Of a stretch of DNA of 36,862 nucleotides, positions 20,033-31,164 are shown one piece after another. Both the position numbers and the translations under genes were made by a program. Under the pieces are notes generated by a model. That model worked only from the letters and a program-made list of their open reading frames with translations, made no database searches and had not been told where the DNA came from. Source of the stretch: Chara braunii (Eukaryota > Streptophyta > Charophyceae > Charales > Characeae); contig BFEA01000234.1 of NCBI GenBank assembly GCA_003427395.1, positions 992,809 to 1,029,670 of the forward strand. The letters run 5' to 3'. Positions within the stretch are counted from its first letter, which is position 1. Each line of letters opens with the position of its first letter.

Positions 20033-20056
20033 GGGNAAAAAAAAAAAAAAAAAAAA
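19408..20056. mobile_element. Insertion present only in block X1, bounded by A-tracts
   Basis: Block X2 reads straight from TTTCAATTTC through a short A run to TGTCCATTTT at the matching place. Here about 630 bp intervene between two A-tracts (19408-19429 and 20037-20056). The inserted DNA has three copies of GGCCACGGCTGAGATGTCTC-type repeats (19446-19545), the AAGTGGGGGGCTCGGGGCAG segment, GTGCCCCTACCGGTACC-like repeats (19795-19890), a (GA)n run (19973-20022), a G-run and an N at 20036. Part of it (19430-19640) recurs inverted at 26757-26945. Confidence 0.75.
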
Positions 20057-20823
20057 GTCCATTTTTACCAAATGGCAGCTTAATGAGCTACACCGTGTTC
20101 GGGACACAGTCAGGGGGTCGTTGGTGGGGAGAATCATGTTATACCCAATCTGATGTGACTCGGGAGGAGTCGTGTAACAAGCATATATTTTCCTCATTAT
20201 TCCCCTTAGATCTTCATTCCCATGCTTTGGGATCCAGCGTGAGTAATCTCACAGGCTTGCCATTTGAGAACAGTGAGCAGGAGACGACACCTTTTGAGAT
20301 CATATGTTCGATCACTCTCTCAGCTCTTTGAACTTTGAAGCACAAGCCTACTTCTTGGGTAGCGACTACGTCTACCTGTTGCAGCAGCGAGGGTCCTTTC
20401 TCAAAAAAAATTGAGCCTTCAAATACTGTTTGCCTTCAGGCTGGATATATACCAGTGTCAATATCAGAGACTGTTGGTAGCCTGTGTCAAGAAACCAAGT
20501 GCCAGGAGGGTCCACCGTTCCAGGGGGGCCAGCATTTTTTTTCCAGGCCTCCGGAATGGAGATTATTATCGATTGTTTCCATTCCGTTCTGGTACTTGTC
20601 GAATTTCTCTCAGTTTCAGTTGCAGGTCTGAGTCTGAGATCCAGTCTCTTTCTTTCTCCCTCCCACAATGCCATTCACATATTTCTGAAAAAGTGGAGAC
20701 AACGAAATATAGGTAGAGTCCCCTGGACGTCCTATCTTTTACAAAACAATGGTCCTCAATGGACCGGCCAAATGACCTTTTCATGTCACTCAAGCAGTGT
20801 CTAGCCCGTGAACATGACCGGGG

Positions 20824-20973
20824 ACTACCTTCTTCCCCTGAACATAATACGCGTTGTAAACGAATACAATGCACAAGGTACTTTTATTCGGATACAGCGC
20901 ATATGCGTCCTATTCGTTTTTTTTTCAAATTCGCAAACTCGAATAGGCGTTATGTTCGGGGGAAGAACGTAGT
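20824..20973. mobile_element. MITE, family with CTACCTTCTTCCCC ends (copy 1)
   Basis: Ends are ACTACCTTCTTCCCC on the left and GGGGGAAGAACGTAGT on the right. GAACATAA/TTATGTTC lies just inside both arms. Block X2 lacks it at the matching place, so it inserted after the X duplication. Confidence 0.75.
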
Positions 20974-21960
20974 GAACGTTGACCGGTCGGTTCACTGTGA
21001 CAGGCGAAGTGATGACAGCGCGTTTTTTTTTTTTTTTTTTTTTTTCGTGTCAGTCAAGTACTAAATGAGTTAACATAGCAAAACTCAAATGTCAAGAAAT
21101 GCCTTCTATCGATTCACTTTTTTTTTTTTTTTTTATCTACTTTGCGGCTTCTTCGCCTGTCATTTAGGGCATCCACCACTCAGTCTGTTCAACCGACCGT
21201 TGGTCCCTTGTACAGGCATGTGATGAATGTTACGCACCTTTTCTTTTTGTTTTTTTTGTTTTTTTTTCCCACACTCCTCTGTATGACAATGTTTTATCGT
21301 CATAGGGCAGTCTGAGATCATAGGGCAGGTCATTGGCCGCGACATGCAGAGGAGGAGGAGGAGGAGGGTCCGGGTCACGCTCTGCGATCAGGTGCATCCA
21401 ATGATAATTTATGTAAAGGGGCAAACAAAAGAGGAGTGTGCTTATGGCTGTTATGGAAGCTTTCTAGTTTTGCACAAAATGAGCTTTTTCATGTTTTCTG
21501 GGAATTTCCGTTTCCAAAGAGAATACCGGGAGGTTCGTTGGCTCATAACAGTTTGTCAGCTTTGCTAACAGAGACACTCTGAATGACCCGATATACTGGG
21601 AGGTTCGTTGGCGTAGTGATGGAACACAGCAACAACCAAGTAACCATTCTCTACGATCCGATTCGGAAGGACATACCTACACTATGCCTCATCTAAGCTA
21701 ATGGGCTTGAACTAGGACGAAAGAAAACCCAGTAATGACCCGATTTTTAGTCTATTAAACATCTAAGGTAGTGCTTAGCCCAGCCTATTCCTTCTTTAAG
21801 CTACTATACTCCTCGATCAAACATCTTTTTTTCCCCTTCTTTTTCAGACTCACTCAATGATGCAACTTAATTTATCCACAGATTCCACGCCAATCCACCA
21901 TGATGACCACAACGAGAAGGGCATCGGGATGAAAGCATAAAGCAGAGGGGGGGGGAGGGG

Positions 21961-21963
<3 letters not shown>

Positions 21964-22042
<79 letters not shown>
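21964..22042. repeat. (GA)n microsatellite
   Basis: An uninterrupted GA run directly after a G-rich stretch. The matching run in block X2 is 32899-32963. Serine/leucine-repeat ORFs over both are artefacts. Confidence 0.95.
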
Positions 22043-22045
<3 letters not shown>

Positions 22046-22052
22046 CGAGACC

Positions 22053-22176
22053 AGGGCATCCTCACACCAGCACTTTCCTTGATGTACCTGACTGCAATTA
22101 CCAGCCAAAACTGGATGAATCTGGGCGCGATCACGTCAAGAGGCAGGTTAAAAAAGCCGGAGTGTGAGTATGCCCT
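22053..22176. mobile_element. ~120-bp MITE, ends AGGGCATnCTCACAC (copy in X1)
   Basis: The left end AGGGCATCCTCACACCAGC is inverted against GAGTGTGAGTATGCCCT on the right. The same element is at 32975-33089 in X2, so it predates the duplication. A relative is at 25855-25975. Confidence 0.7.
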
Positions 22177-22268
22177 CGCCGTCACATTAGTCTCATTCTC
22201 TTCGCAAGGGCTCTTTGGTTTGAAACTACAGTCAGAACCAATGGATGTTTGCAAGCCAAGAGATGAAC

Positions 22269-22764
22269 TCAACGCCCGTATCTGGACCTGTTCGTGCAGA
22301 TATGCAGTTGAGGAAACTCAACCCGATTTTCAGCACGTCTCCGCAAACACGTCCAGATTCGGGCGCTGAGGGAGGAAACTCAACGCTGCGCGTGGGACTT
22401 GGCCCCCGCTCGCTGTATGTACAACCGTAGCCCAGCCTATTTCGTTTCTTTCTTTTTTGGGGAAAAACAAATTACCCCTCCTTTTCTGGGGGCCCGCAGC
22501 TGCCTTCTCCACATCGGGGGGACAGCCATAAATTTTTCTCCTATCTGCCAGAACATATCTTTCTTTCACTACCTACCTACCACTACTCCCAATGCTATAC
22601 AGGGCCCCCCTGCAAGCGTAGATTATCTTTTCTTCACCACCTACCCNCAACTGCTCCTAAGGCTAAAAAGGGGACCCCTGCAAGCATAGGTTTCTACCTC
22701 TCTTCCGTGAAGGCAGGTAACCTCTCTCCCTGGAGAGAGGTGAAGGCATGTTGGCCCCTTTGCC
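22269..22764. other. Spacer with short tandem duplication
   Basis: Two units of about 65 bp (22562-22622 and 22629-22690) share CACCACCTACC, CTGCTCC/CTACTCC and CCCCTGCAAGC. The second contains the N at 22647. GTTTGCAAGCCAAGAGATGA just before this spacer marks the end of X similarity. No gene is supported. Confidence 0.5.
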
Positions 22765-22975
22765 CTACCTTCTTCCCCCCTACATAACAGATATGCATCG
22801 TATTCGAGTCTTTGAACTTCAAAAAAAAATCAAATAGAACGCATATGCCATGTATTCGAAATTGAGGGCTATTCTAATAGAATACAAGTGCGTTGTATTC
22901 GAATACAATAGAATGCACCCTATGCATTGGATTCGTTTGCAACTCATATGGGTTATGTCTGGGGGAAGAAGGTAG
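22765..22975. mobile_element. MITE, family with CTACCTTCTTCCCC ends (copy 2, 211 bp)
   Basis: Left CTACCTTCTTCCCCCCTACA and right GTCTGGGGGAAGAAGGTAG are inverted repeats. ACATAAC/GTTATGT lies just inside. The interior is rich in TATTCGAA and GCATATG motifs, as in copy 1. Confidence 0.8.
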
Positions 22976-24539
22976 CTTTTAGGGTGCAGGGTTGGGGCCC
23001 ACACAAGGACCCACTTTAGACACTATAATTACTCGATGGGGTGGGGGGAAGATGAAAAGGGAGGCACTCCGTTACTGGCAGTTCCGGTCAATGAGATATT
23101 GCCGAGATATTGCCCTTTTTTTTTTTTTTTCCTCCAAAAAGGCGGGCAACCTTACGGGCATGATCTGGGCACTCCGGCCAGGTTCATTTCGAGGTCCCTT
23201 TTCATTATATCAACCAGAAACCGGGTGTCAGGTTCATGCCGAGGTCGCTTTTCATTATATCAGCCAGAAACCGGGTCTGGCGTCCAAACTGCCACTATGT
23301 CCGCTCCACGTATTATCCCCGAAAACAAAGTAAACGCCCCAACAGAGAAAACGATCATAATTCCTAACAAGCTCGTCACAGTAACGAAAAAAAAAAAAAA
23401 AAAAAAAGCAATGAAATTGCCTTTGAACAGACTAGCCCCTGGTAATTGAGAATGACTCTGGGCGTAGCTCCACTACTCTCGAAATGTGCAAAAAAGAGAT
23501 GGATCTTCCCCTAGAACATGGACAGATACACCACCATGATTTTTGTCTTTTGTGCATGTCCAGAATAGTGGAGGGAGTGAGGCCCTTGTTTTGGTCATCT
23601 GGTTGCATCTGCATCCGAACTTGGGTCTTTGCTTCAACAGTACAAGGGTCTACCAACAAGGGCATGCTCACACTGACACCCATTTTCGAACAAATTTTAT
23701 GTATGCAAATTCGCATTTGTACGGCACCTCCTGGTCACACCCCTCACCCATTTGTTGCCCAAAACGGAAAGGACAGGGTGGCGACCTGGTCTCCAAATGC
23801 GGAAATATGTTGCGTGCAGTCACACAGCCGGATGAGCAAATATCCATCCGTCCTGTTTTTATATGTTGTCTGCAGTCACACAGCGCCATGCGCAAATGTC
23901 TGTCCCTTTTCTTCCTAGAAAAGAAATAGCGGACTGCGGTGGTCTTCAACGGTGCACTTCAATTTTTCTTTTCTTTTTCCAGAAAGAAATAGCAGAAAAA
24001 GAAATACTATTTTGTGGGGACCTCCAGAGGTAACCCCGTGACTATCCAGACCGCTGACATTTACGTGACCTTTTTTTTCTTCTTTTTTTTTTGAAGTAAC
24101 TTCACACGAGGGACTCTCTTGAGGGGGTGGTACAAGCAGCCCCCTCAAGTGCAGCCTCCTCGATGTGGCATCGTGCCCTTTTGCGTGAAAACACAAATTA
24201 CATGCCGCTTGTCACTTCAAAAAATCACGTAAAATTTGCGATCTTGGGAAAATACGAGCTAGTGTGAGTATGCCCCCCTGAGTATCGGCTTGGGGTTGTT
24301 GATTCGAACACCCAAATGGAGATGGATTGGAACTGAGCTCTGCTTATTTAACGAAGTTCAACAAACTTAATTCATTCAATGACATGTGTGTCCGTAAACA
24401 TGACCATTTCCGTTTTCCGTATTCAGCAACGTAAGTGTTCACACAAGGATTCAAGCTCAGGGCCCTGGTTCGGCTACTCACCAAATAGGGCACAAAAGAC
24501 AAAACAACAGGGCGATCTATCTTTTCGAAAAGAAGTTAT
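22976..24539. other. Non-coding stretch with local tandem duplications
   Basis: A ~50-bp tandem pair (23181-23275) shares CAGGTTCAT, CGAGGTC, TTTTCATTATATCA and CCAGAAACCGGGT. A ~57-bp pair (about 23812-23912) shares GCAGTCACACAGC. A solo MITE end, GCTAGTGTGAGTATGCCC, is at 24253-24270. Long A and T runs are present. None of the open frames has recognisable protein content. Confidence 0.5.
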
Positions 24540-24789
24540 AAAACCTCCCCGCGGTGAAACCTTTGTATTCATTTCACCCTAAACGGGGCAAAAGGTGTCC
24601 CAAGCCCCAAAATGACTTTTCGTGTCATTTTTCCACGCTGTCTGGGCCCGTAATGCCCGCTGTGCAAGAATGGCGGGAAAGTGTTTTACAGGGTTCAAAA
24701 ATGATGCCGAAGGTCATTTTGGGGCCTGCAGTGCCTTTTGCCCCGTTTGGGGTGCAATGAATTCAAAGGTTTCGCCGCCAGGAGGTTTT
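24540..24789. mobile_element. 250-bp foldback element with ~78-bp terminal inverted repeats
   Basis: The left arm begins AAAACCTCC and runs through GGTGAAACCTTTG, ATTCATT, AAACGGGGCAAAAGG and GCCCCAAAATGAC. The right arm is its inverse, ending GGAGGTTTT. The arms cover about two thirds of the element. No coding capacity. The target-site duplication was not resolved. Confidence 0.85.
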
Positions 24790-24919
24790 TAACTTTTCCT
24801 GTATCTGTTCACGTTCTAGCGGAAGATTCATTCTCATCTTCCACATTTGCGGAGTAGTGGAGCCAGCCAGCGAGGCCCCGGCTCTGCTTGCCGTTCACTG
24901 GAGGTGGTGTGCACGCTTA

Positions 24920-25190
24920 TTCCAATAGTGCTAGGTTTTATACATCTGTAAGTTTTCAGGGCATTTAGCTATCCCCAAAAAAAAAGAAAAATCTCCAAAG
25001 ATGGCGGTGATTCTAATTCTCTTTTCATTTATTCTTATTTTTATAAAATTTATTATTATTTTTTGTTTTTCCTATTTTATTGCATTTTCAAATTTGGTAA
25101 GGAATTTTGATGTAAAGCTGGGGCAAATGTTGTTCATTCGATTTTTCTGCATAACATTTTTTTTTCAGATTTTTTTGATTTTTTCTAGGC
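24920..25190. repeat. AT-rich dispersed repeat related to the 4735-4940 insertion
   Basis: ACATCTGTAAGTTTTCAGGG, CAAAGATGGCGGTG, AATTTGGTAAGGAATTTTGA, CAAATGTTGTTCATT and GCATAACATTTTTTTTTC line up in order with the element that interrupts the 2-9 kb coding region. A preceding GCGGAAGATTCATTCTCAT (24818) links it to 16708 as well. Confidence 0.65.
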
Positions 25191-25274
25191 TACCAGAGTG
25201 GCCCGGGTCCAGTTGCCCGGCCGACCCAAAAAGATATAAAAAAAAATAAATAAATTTATTTTTTAATTTAGTAG

Positions 25275-25580
25275 TCTACAATAATAATAATAATAATAAT
25301 AAAATAATCTCGATCTTAATGATAATTGCAATGACCTTCTGCAAAGTTGCAGTCTGAGATTTCTCCAAACTTCTTTTTCTTCGGAGAATTGCCATCTGTT
25401 TTACAGAGTTCTAATTTCTGTATTAATCTATTATAATAATATTATAATAATAAAAATAAATAAATAAAAAAATATATATACACACTCAGAATCTAGATCT
25501 TAATGATATTTATTGCAATCATCTGCAAAGTTGCAGTCGAAGATTTCTCCTCCTTTTTTTTTCCTGAGAATTGTCGTCTG
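25275..25580. repeat. Tandem duplication (~184-bp offset) with (ATA)n tracts
   Basis: Both halves carry an (ATA)n-rich stretch, then GATCTTAATGAT, TTGCAAT, CTGCAAAGTTGCAGTC, GATTTCTCC, GAGAATTG and CATCTGTTT/CGTCTGTTT. They start at about 25306 and 25491. No coding content is supported. Confidence 0.7.
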
Positions 25581-25854
25581 TTTGTCCGATTTGCTGAGAT
25601 CTGCGAGACTGAGCATTTATTTATACGTGAAAGCCTGCAAGAGTCAGAGTTGCAGGGCCTCCTGCAGGCTGAAAAGCATGACTGCAATCAAGAAATTGAT
25701 TATTTAAATTTATTTTAATTTGACTGATTACTTTCACAAATTCAAACAATCAATTAATGCAATTCCCATATTAATTGTCTTTTCTGTAACCTTAAGTTTT
25801 TGTACCTTGGTTCAATTATGAGCGCAGTCGCTAATTATGGTGTGCGCTATCCTG

Positions 25855-25975
25855 AGGGAATACTCACACTAGCACTTTCCGAAATGCATCTGATTGAAAT
25901 TACGGCCTGGAAGATGCATCTGACTGCACTCATGTGCATAGCGCAATTGAAAATGTCCTCACGTGAGTATATCCT
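25855..25975. mobile_element. ~120-bp MITE, ends AGGGnATACTCACAC (copy 3)
   Basis: The left end AGGGAATACTCACACTAGC is inverted against CACGTGAGTATATCCT on the right. The interior has two GATGCATCTGA-type motifs, also found in the X-block copies. Confidence 0.6.
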
Positions 25976-26346
25976 GGGTCTTTATCTTCACTTCCTTTGT
26001 TGGATGCCCTCTGGCTATGGCGGACCTTCATCGTTAGATTCTTTACTTGGTTGGATGTGAACCAGACTTGTAGACCCCTGTTGTGCTACCCGTTGCCGTT
26101 GGACATGCACTTCATCCGGAATGTCCTTTGATATGCTGCAATGATGCAGTCTCCGTTCAATATCAAAGCTGAGCAGAATGAGCTGTGCAACCTGTTCATT
26201 ATGCAACCAAGAGGAAAGGACAGAGAATTTGAGAAAGAAGACAGAAGGCGAGTTCTGTGACTGCTGGCGGTCATGGGACTCACTCAGCCATTGGGACTTG
26301 TTCATTCATCCATTCATTACGGTAGTATAATTTAAGGGGTAACTTC

Positions 26347-27098
26347 GGCGCAGTCACGAAAACAGTTTGTAATTGCATTTGGAACTGCGTTTTAGCAGTT
26401 TAGTCAGGGCCCAAGTTTCAATTGCAGTTGAGACTCGGGCTGCCTTTCGGTAGCAGTTCACTCAGGGCCCTCTGTCTATCCACTAACAGCAGATCAAAAA
26501 AAGAAAAAAATGAAAGCATCCCTTATGCTGTGATTGCGGTCCGATACAGGATGCTACAGTGCTTGTCTGGAACCGAAAATGAAGCAAGGCTCACAACAAG
26601 AAACAAAAAAGGAAAATCAGCTGTTTCATGTTCCTCACTTCCTGGCCAGATACATTTCTCAAAGCACTGGTGACGTGAGGGCCCTCGCCTTCCCCACGTA
26701 GATGGATTCGAAGTTCCTCGTTTCTTTACTTTTTTTTTTCCTTCTTTTTCTTTTTGCTTTTTCTTGGCCTCCATCCCTGCCCCGCCCCCCACTTCTTCCG
26801 AGTAGGCTACTCTTGAGACTTCGCGTTTGCCTGTGAAGGGTAGTGGTGGTTTAATCTCGGCTGTGGCCGAGACATCTCGGCCGTGGCCAGTCTGGGGTGT
26901 GGCCGAGACATCTCGGCGGTGGCCCTACCATGGGGNAAAAAAAAAAAAAAAAATGGCATGTGCCTGACTGAACTGCTAGAAAAGGCCAGCCCGAGTTTCA
27001 ACTGCAATTGAAACTCGGGCCCTGACTAAACTGCTAAAACGCAGTTTCAAATGCAATTACAAACTGTAACCCTGACTGCGCCCTAGTTTTCTCATAAT
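26347..27098. mobile_element. Composite foldback element with ~120-bp arms enclosing an inverted A-tract module
   Basis: The left arm (about 26350-26467) contains CAGTTTGTAATTGCATTTG, TTAGCAGTTTAGTCAGGGCC, CAATTGCAGTTGA and AGCAGTTCACTCAGG. The right arm (about 26963-27093) is its reverse complement. The interior carries, at 26757-26945, an inverted relative of the X1 insertion (GGCCGAGACATCTCGGC repeats, ending at an N and an A-tract). It may be one element nested in another. Confidence 0.75.
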
Positions 27099-27167
27099 TT
27101 AATTGCTGTTTAAAAGTGTTTATAAGATGACGAGGAGATGACATTCATTCAACTTCCTCTTCCATCT

Positions 27168-27380
27168 CCTCCTCCTCCTCTTTTTTCTCCTCCCTCTCCT
27201 CCTCCTCCTCCTTCTCTTCTTTTTCTTTTTCTTCTTCTTCTTCTTCTTCTTCTTCTTCTTCTTCTTCTGCTTCTTCTTCTTCTTCTTCTTCTTCTTCTTC
27301 TTCTCCTGCTTCTTCTTCTTGCCCCCCTCCTCCACCCCCTCCTCCTTCTCCACCTCCTCCTCCTTCTCCTTCTAGTTTAG
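27168..27380. repeat. (CTT)n/(CCT)n trinucleotide tract
   Basis: About 210 bp of nearly pure pyrimidine on the plus strand (CTT, CCT, TTC units). The minus-strand frame through it is a Glu-rich run and the plus frames are Leu-rich. These are repeat artefacts, not proteins. Long homopurine-homopyrimidine tracts like this can form triplex (H-DNA). Confidence 0.95.
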
Positions 27381-29440
27381 AATCTTCTTTCTCCTCCTCT
27401 TCGTCTTTTTCAGAATCTTCAGAATATTTTTCAAGAGAGCTTAAGAACAGAAAACAAAAGAAAAGACGGACAAGAAAAGAAAGGTGGCAAGAAAGGAATG
27501 GTGAGTCTTTGCTTTGATTGGGAAAGGTTGGGTGAAAACATTTCGGTTGTGATACTTCATGCATCGTTCTGTAAGGGGAGGCCAAGTTCACGCGATTGCA
27601 ATGTCCCCACTTCATTTCCCCAGAAGCTTGAGGATGAACTCGTTTTGCTCCGTAATGCCACATGCTCTCTCAACCGTGACCTTCGGCCACAAAAAGGGAC
27701 CGTCGAAAGAGAAAACAAATAGGAACATGAAATAATAAAAAGATCTATGATCACAGTCTGGTCCGCTTTTCCCGCAGCCCAAGCTGCTGCTCCACTCTGA
27801 GGTAGATCGAGGCAGATGTTTGGGCTAAAACAGAAGGATTTGAGGGTGAGGAAGAAGATACCCATGGCTATGGAGACATAGTAGATGAAATTTCATAAGA
27901 GGAGTTGGCCTACGCTACAGAGGTAGCGAGAAAATAACATCAAACTAGGCAGTAAGGGTACTAGGTGGAATAGGAGAGCAGAGGTAGAGGAGAGTGAAGA
28001 CCGGGGAAGTTCACAAAAGCCGACTTGCCTTTGGCTATGGTGGACCCTCATCTCCACTCCCTTGGTTGAGGCTGCATCTGGAAGTCAGGCTATGGCGGAA
28101 TGAGGTAGGCCACAATAGAATCGCACGGGACTTCAAAGACTTGTGGTAGACCTGGATGAACTGCCATGAGGAGAGGACTGAGAGAGGGGATTGAAGGAAT
28201 GCTCTTTAACAGCAGAGCATAAGGGGGGGATTGATTCCGCATGTACCCTTACTCGTCATTTTTATTTATTTATTTTTTTGGGGGGGGGGAGGAGAAACCA
28301 TATAATTGCATCAACAGAGGTGGAACCAAGGCCGGGGACCTCACAGTTCTTGCTCAACCATTGATTTCTAATTCTATTCAATCGTTTATAAAAGGAGGTG
28401 GCAATTTTGTGAGAGAGACTAATATGGTGATGGCGAGAGGAGGAGGAGGAGATGACATTCAGTCGGTCTTGCATCCTTCTTCTTCTTCTTCTTCTTATGT
28501 ATTTAAATTTTCTGCGCTCTCCCAGAGGACCCCAATCCGGTCTTGTCTCGTTTCTTGAGAGTTGGCTGTCAAGGGGGAGGAAAGAGGGGCATTAACTGGT
28601 TTTATAGGGGCTAAAGGGGTTTAAAGGGGGGTGCCTTAGTGTGATTCTGTTATTTTCTTTTTTATCTCCGGTTTTGTGAGGAATTCCGATGTTCCCCTGA
28701 GCCAAAAGTCGTTTGTATTGCAATTCTACACAACAATTCTTTTTTCAAGATTTTTTTGTTTTTTTTTGGCGCTGGGGCTGCCTAGAACCGTGCCCGGGGC
28801 AAAAGGACCTCTAGTATCATCTTGTTTATCTTTTTTTTTTTTTTTTAATAACAAAAAGATGCAGCTCATTTGATTGTGCAAACCGAGGGAGAGGCCAGGA
28901 ATCCTCAACAAACAACCCGGAAGAAAACAAAGGGAAACCGATGCTGGGACCATTACCCAGCTGTGCTGCAGATGTAGGGTTAACATCCAGCCACAGAAAT
29001 GGCCAAAACCAGACGGCTGTCCTGATAACACCCAACCCTAGTAAAAAAAGAGAAACGCCTCAGGCCCAAAAAAAAACCCTAACAAACCAAAAATAGCCCC
29101 CAATAAAGAATCCACATGGACACAGAGTCACAGACAATCCCAAACAATCCTAAACTTCCACTCTCTGGCCCTGTTATTCTGAATCCCACCCCTATGAAAA
29201 TACCCCACATGGGCCGCCTCAAAACCTCACAAACCTGAAGACAAATCACCAAAACACTCCTACTGAACTAGTCTGCGTTTCTCTAGTGTACATAGTTTAC
29301 TACTGTGTATCTTCTAGTGACACCCGCGGCCTAGGCCGCGGGCAATTCGGCCGCCGCCGAAAAAGTCGGCCGCAGCCGCAGTCGCCAGGTCTAGTTTGCT
29401 GCCCGATATTTTGGATATTTTTTTTGGGGTCAAAAAATAA
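27381..29440. other. Long non-coding stretch
   Basis: No ORF has recognisable content. Part of it (28024-28105) has GGCTATGGTGGACCCTCATC, which resembles GGCTATGGCGGACCTTCATC at 26011, so it includes dispersed repeats. Also present are a T-run with G-run (28260-28290), further A/T runs and a perfect 20-bp palindrome (29323-29342). Confidence 0.5.
29323..29342. repeat. Perfect 20-bp palindrome
   Basis: CCCGCGGCCTAGGCCGCGGG is fully self-complementary. A GC-rich segment follows with two CGGCCG(C) motifs (29349-29375). Confidence 0.95.
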
Positions 29441-29445
29441 GTGGG

Positions 29446-29498
29446 AAAAAAAAATGGGGTTGTAGGGTTTTGAGAACCCTACAACCCCATTTTTTTTT
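29446..29498. repeat. Perfect 24-bp hairpin with 5-nt loop
   Basis: Nine A, then TGGGGTTGTAGGGTT, loop TTGAG, AACCCTACAACCCCA and nine T. All 24 stem pairs are Watson-Crick. It lies just downstream (on the minus strand) of the LINE fragment. Confidence 0.9.
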
Positions 29499-29599
29499 GT
29501 TTTGGAATTTGACTTCATTTAGGATTTGTAAAATATGAAAAACGAATATAAAAGTAAATAAAAGAAAAGCAGGAATTTTTCTTTCCATTTTTTTCGTGA

Positions 29600-29861
29600 C
29601 TGATATGGAGTTAGCGTCTGGGACACCTCCTATCAAAGCCCAGATGTTGTCCCATTTCAAAATGCCACCTGTGATTCTATTCCGGTGATCTGTCCACCAC
29701 TTCCATATTCTGCTTGATGCTGGGCACTCCCACCATAAGCGATCAATTGACTCGAAGACCCAGTTGCACCTGGTACACTCAGTAATATCCGCTTTGAGTC
29801 CATGTTGTACTAGCCAGATTGCTGGTGGACTGGCTGCAACCGATATCAACAGTAGGATTGC
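29600..29861 (-). pseudogene. LINE reverse transcriptase C-terminal zinc-binding (zf-RVT) fragment
   Basis: The minus-strand reading LLLISVAASPPAIWLVQHGL, then ECTRCNWVFESIDRLWWECP, then SSRIWKWW, matches the zf-RVT region found at the end of plant non-LTR retrotransposon reverse transcriptases. Expected features are Cys-x-x-Cys, then E-(S/T)-x-D-H-L-(F/W)-x-x-Cys-Pro and a Trp soon after. The usual His is Arg here. The upstream part of the protein is absent because block X2 begins at about 29862, so this is a truncated relic. On its downstream side the frame runs into A/T-rich sequence. Confidence 0.7.
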
Positions 29862-31164
29862 TGCTTATCTTTGACTGGGGATTTCTTTATTAAATTAATT
29901 GTGGCCAGCATTTCCTAAGTAACTTAGGTAGCAGCTCAGGGTCCAGTTCAACATTGACTGGAGCTCATTCTCCCCACCAAAGACCCCCTAACTGTGTCCG
30001 GAACAAGGTGGAGCTCATTTAATTTACCCCCTGACTGTGTCCAGCATTTGCTAATTAACTTAGGTAGCAGCTCGGGGTAGAGTTCAGGGAGTAATAACTG
30101 CCATTTCATCAATAGGGATATTTTTTCTTTTTTGAGCAGGATTGAATTGAAACCGAGTTTTTTTGGCCGAAAACAGGTCTAAATTTACTGCTCCTTCGGG
30201 TCAGGCGTTCTTAAAACGTTGGCCCCTCTGGATGTATCGGGTCTCAAGCTAAGACCACATACTCTGGGGGGACCACCTGGATGTATCTGGTCTCCAGCTA
30301 AGTCCATATACATCCAGGAGGTCCGGGGGGGCTCAAGCTAAGTCCATGTACATCCAGGGGGTCCGGCATTCTTAAAACCTCAGGAGCCAAACTTTTGGAC
30401 CTGCTTTCGGCCAAAAAAGTCGGTTTCAATTTCAATGTCATTCAAAAAAATGTCCATTTTGATGAAATGCCAGTTAATGAGCTCCACCTTGTTCGGGACA
30501 AAGTCAGGGGGTCTTTGGTGGGGAGAATCATGTTATAACCAACCTGTCGTCAATAGTGTAACAGGCAGATATGTTCCCCATTATTCCCCTTAGCTCTTCA
30601 TTCCCATACTTTGGGATCCAGCTTGAGTAATCTCAAAGGCTTTCCATTTGAGAACAGTGAGCATGAGACAACACCTTTTGAGCTTACATGTTCGATCACT
30701 CTCACCTGTTTGAAGGACACGCCTACTTCGGGGGTAGCTACGTCTACCTGTTGCAGCGAGGGTCCTTCCTAAAAAATCTTCCAGCCTTGTAATACTCGTT
30801 TGACGTCAGGCTGGATAATATTATATACCAGTTTTAATATCAGAGACTGTTGGTAGCCTGTGTCAACAAACCAGGTGCCAGGAGGGTCCACCGTTCCAGG
30901 GGGCCAATATTTTCTTCCAGGCCTCGGGGATGGAGATTATTATCAATTGTCTCCGTTCTGATACTTGTCGAAATTGTCTCAGTTTCAGTTGTAGGTCGGA
31001 GTCTGAGATCCAGTCTCTTTTATTTTTCTTCCACACTGCCCATTCACATATTTCTGAAAAAGTGGAGAAAACGAAATATAGGTAGTCCCCTGGACGTCCT
31101 AGCTTTTACAAAAATGGTCCTCTCATGTCACTCAAGCAGTGTCTACCCCATGAACATGACCGGG

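Larger units (their letters stand above)
18721..22268. repeat. Duplicated block X, copy 1 (non-coding)
   Basis: Begins CTGCTTATCTTTGACTGGGG and matches 29862 onward. Landmarks shared in order include GTAACTTAGGTAGCAGCTC, GAAACCGAGTTTT, the CTGGATGT/CATCCAGG repeats, GAACAGTGAGCA, TTATTATCGATTGT/CAATTGT, CAAGCAGTGTCTA, TCAAGAAATGCCTTCT, GCTTATGGCTGTTATGGAAG, the (GA)n run (21964-22042) and CCAAGAGATGAACTC. Copy 1 alone has the 19408-20056 insertion and the 20824-20973 MITE. No ORF is conserved between the copies, so I call no gene. Confidence 0.85.

Noticed and set aside
27145-27663. Minus-strand ORF with a long Glu-rich run
   Set aside because: The Glu run is the (CTT)n/(CCT)n tract read on the other strand. 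The rest has no recognisable content.
28262-28400. Degenerate tRNA-like sequence on the minus strand
   Set aside because: A weak A-box-like GGTTGAGC and B-box-like GGTTCCACC are visible, but spacing and arms do not fit.
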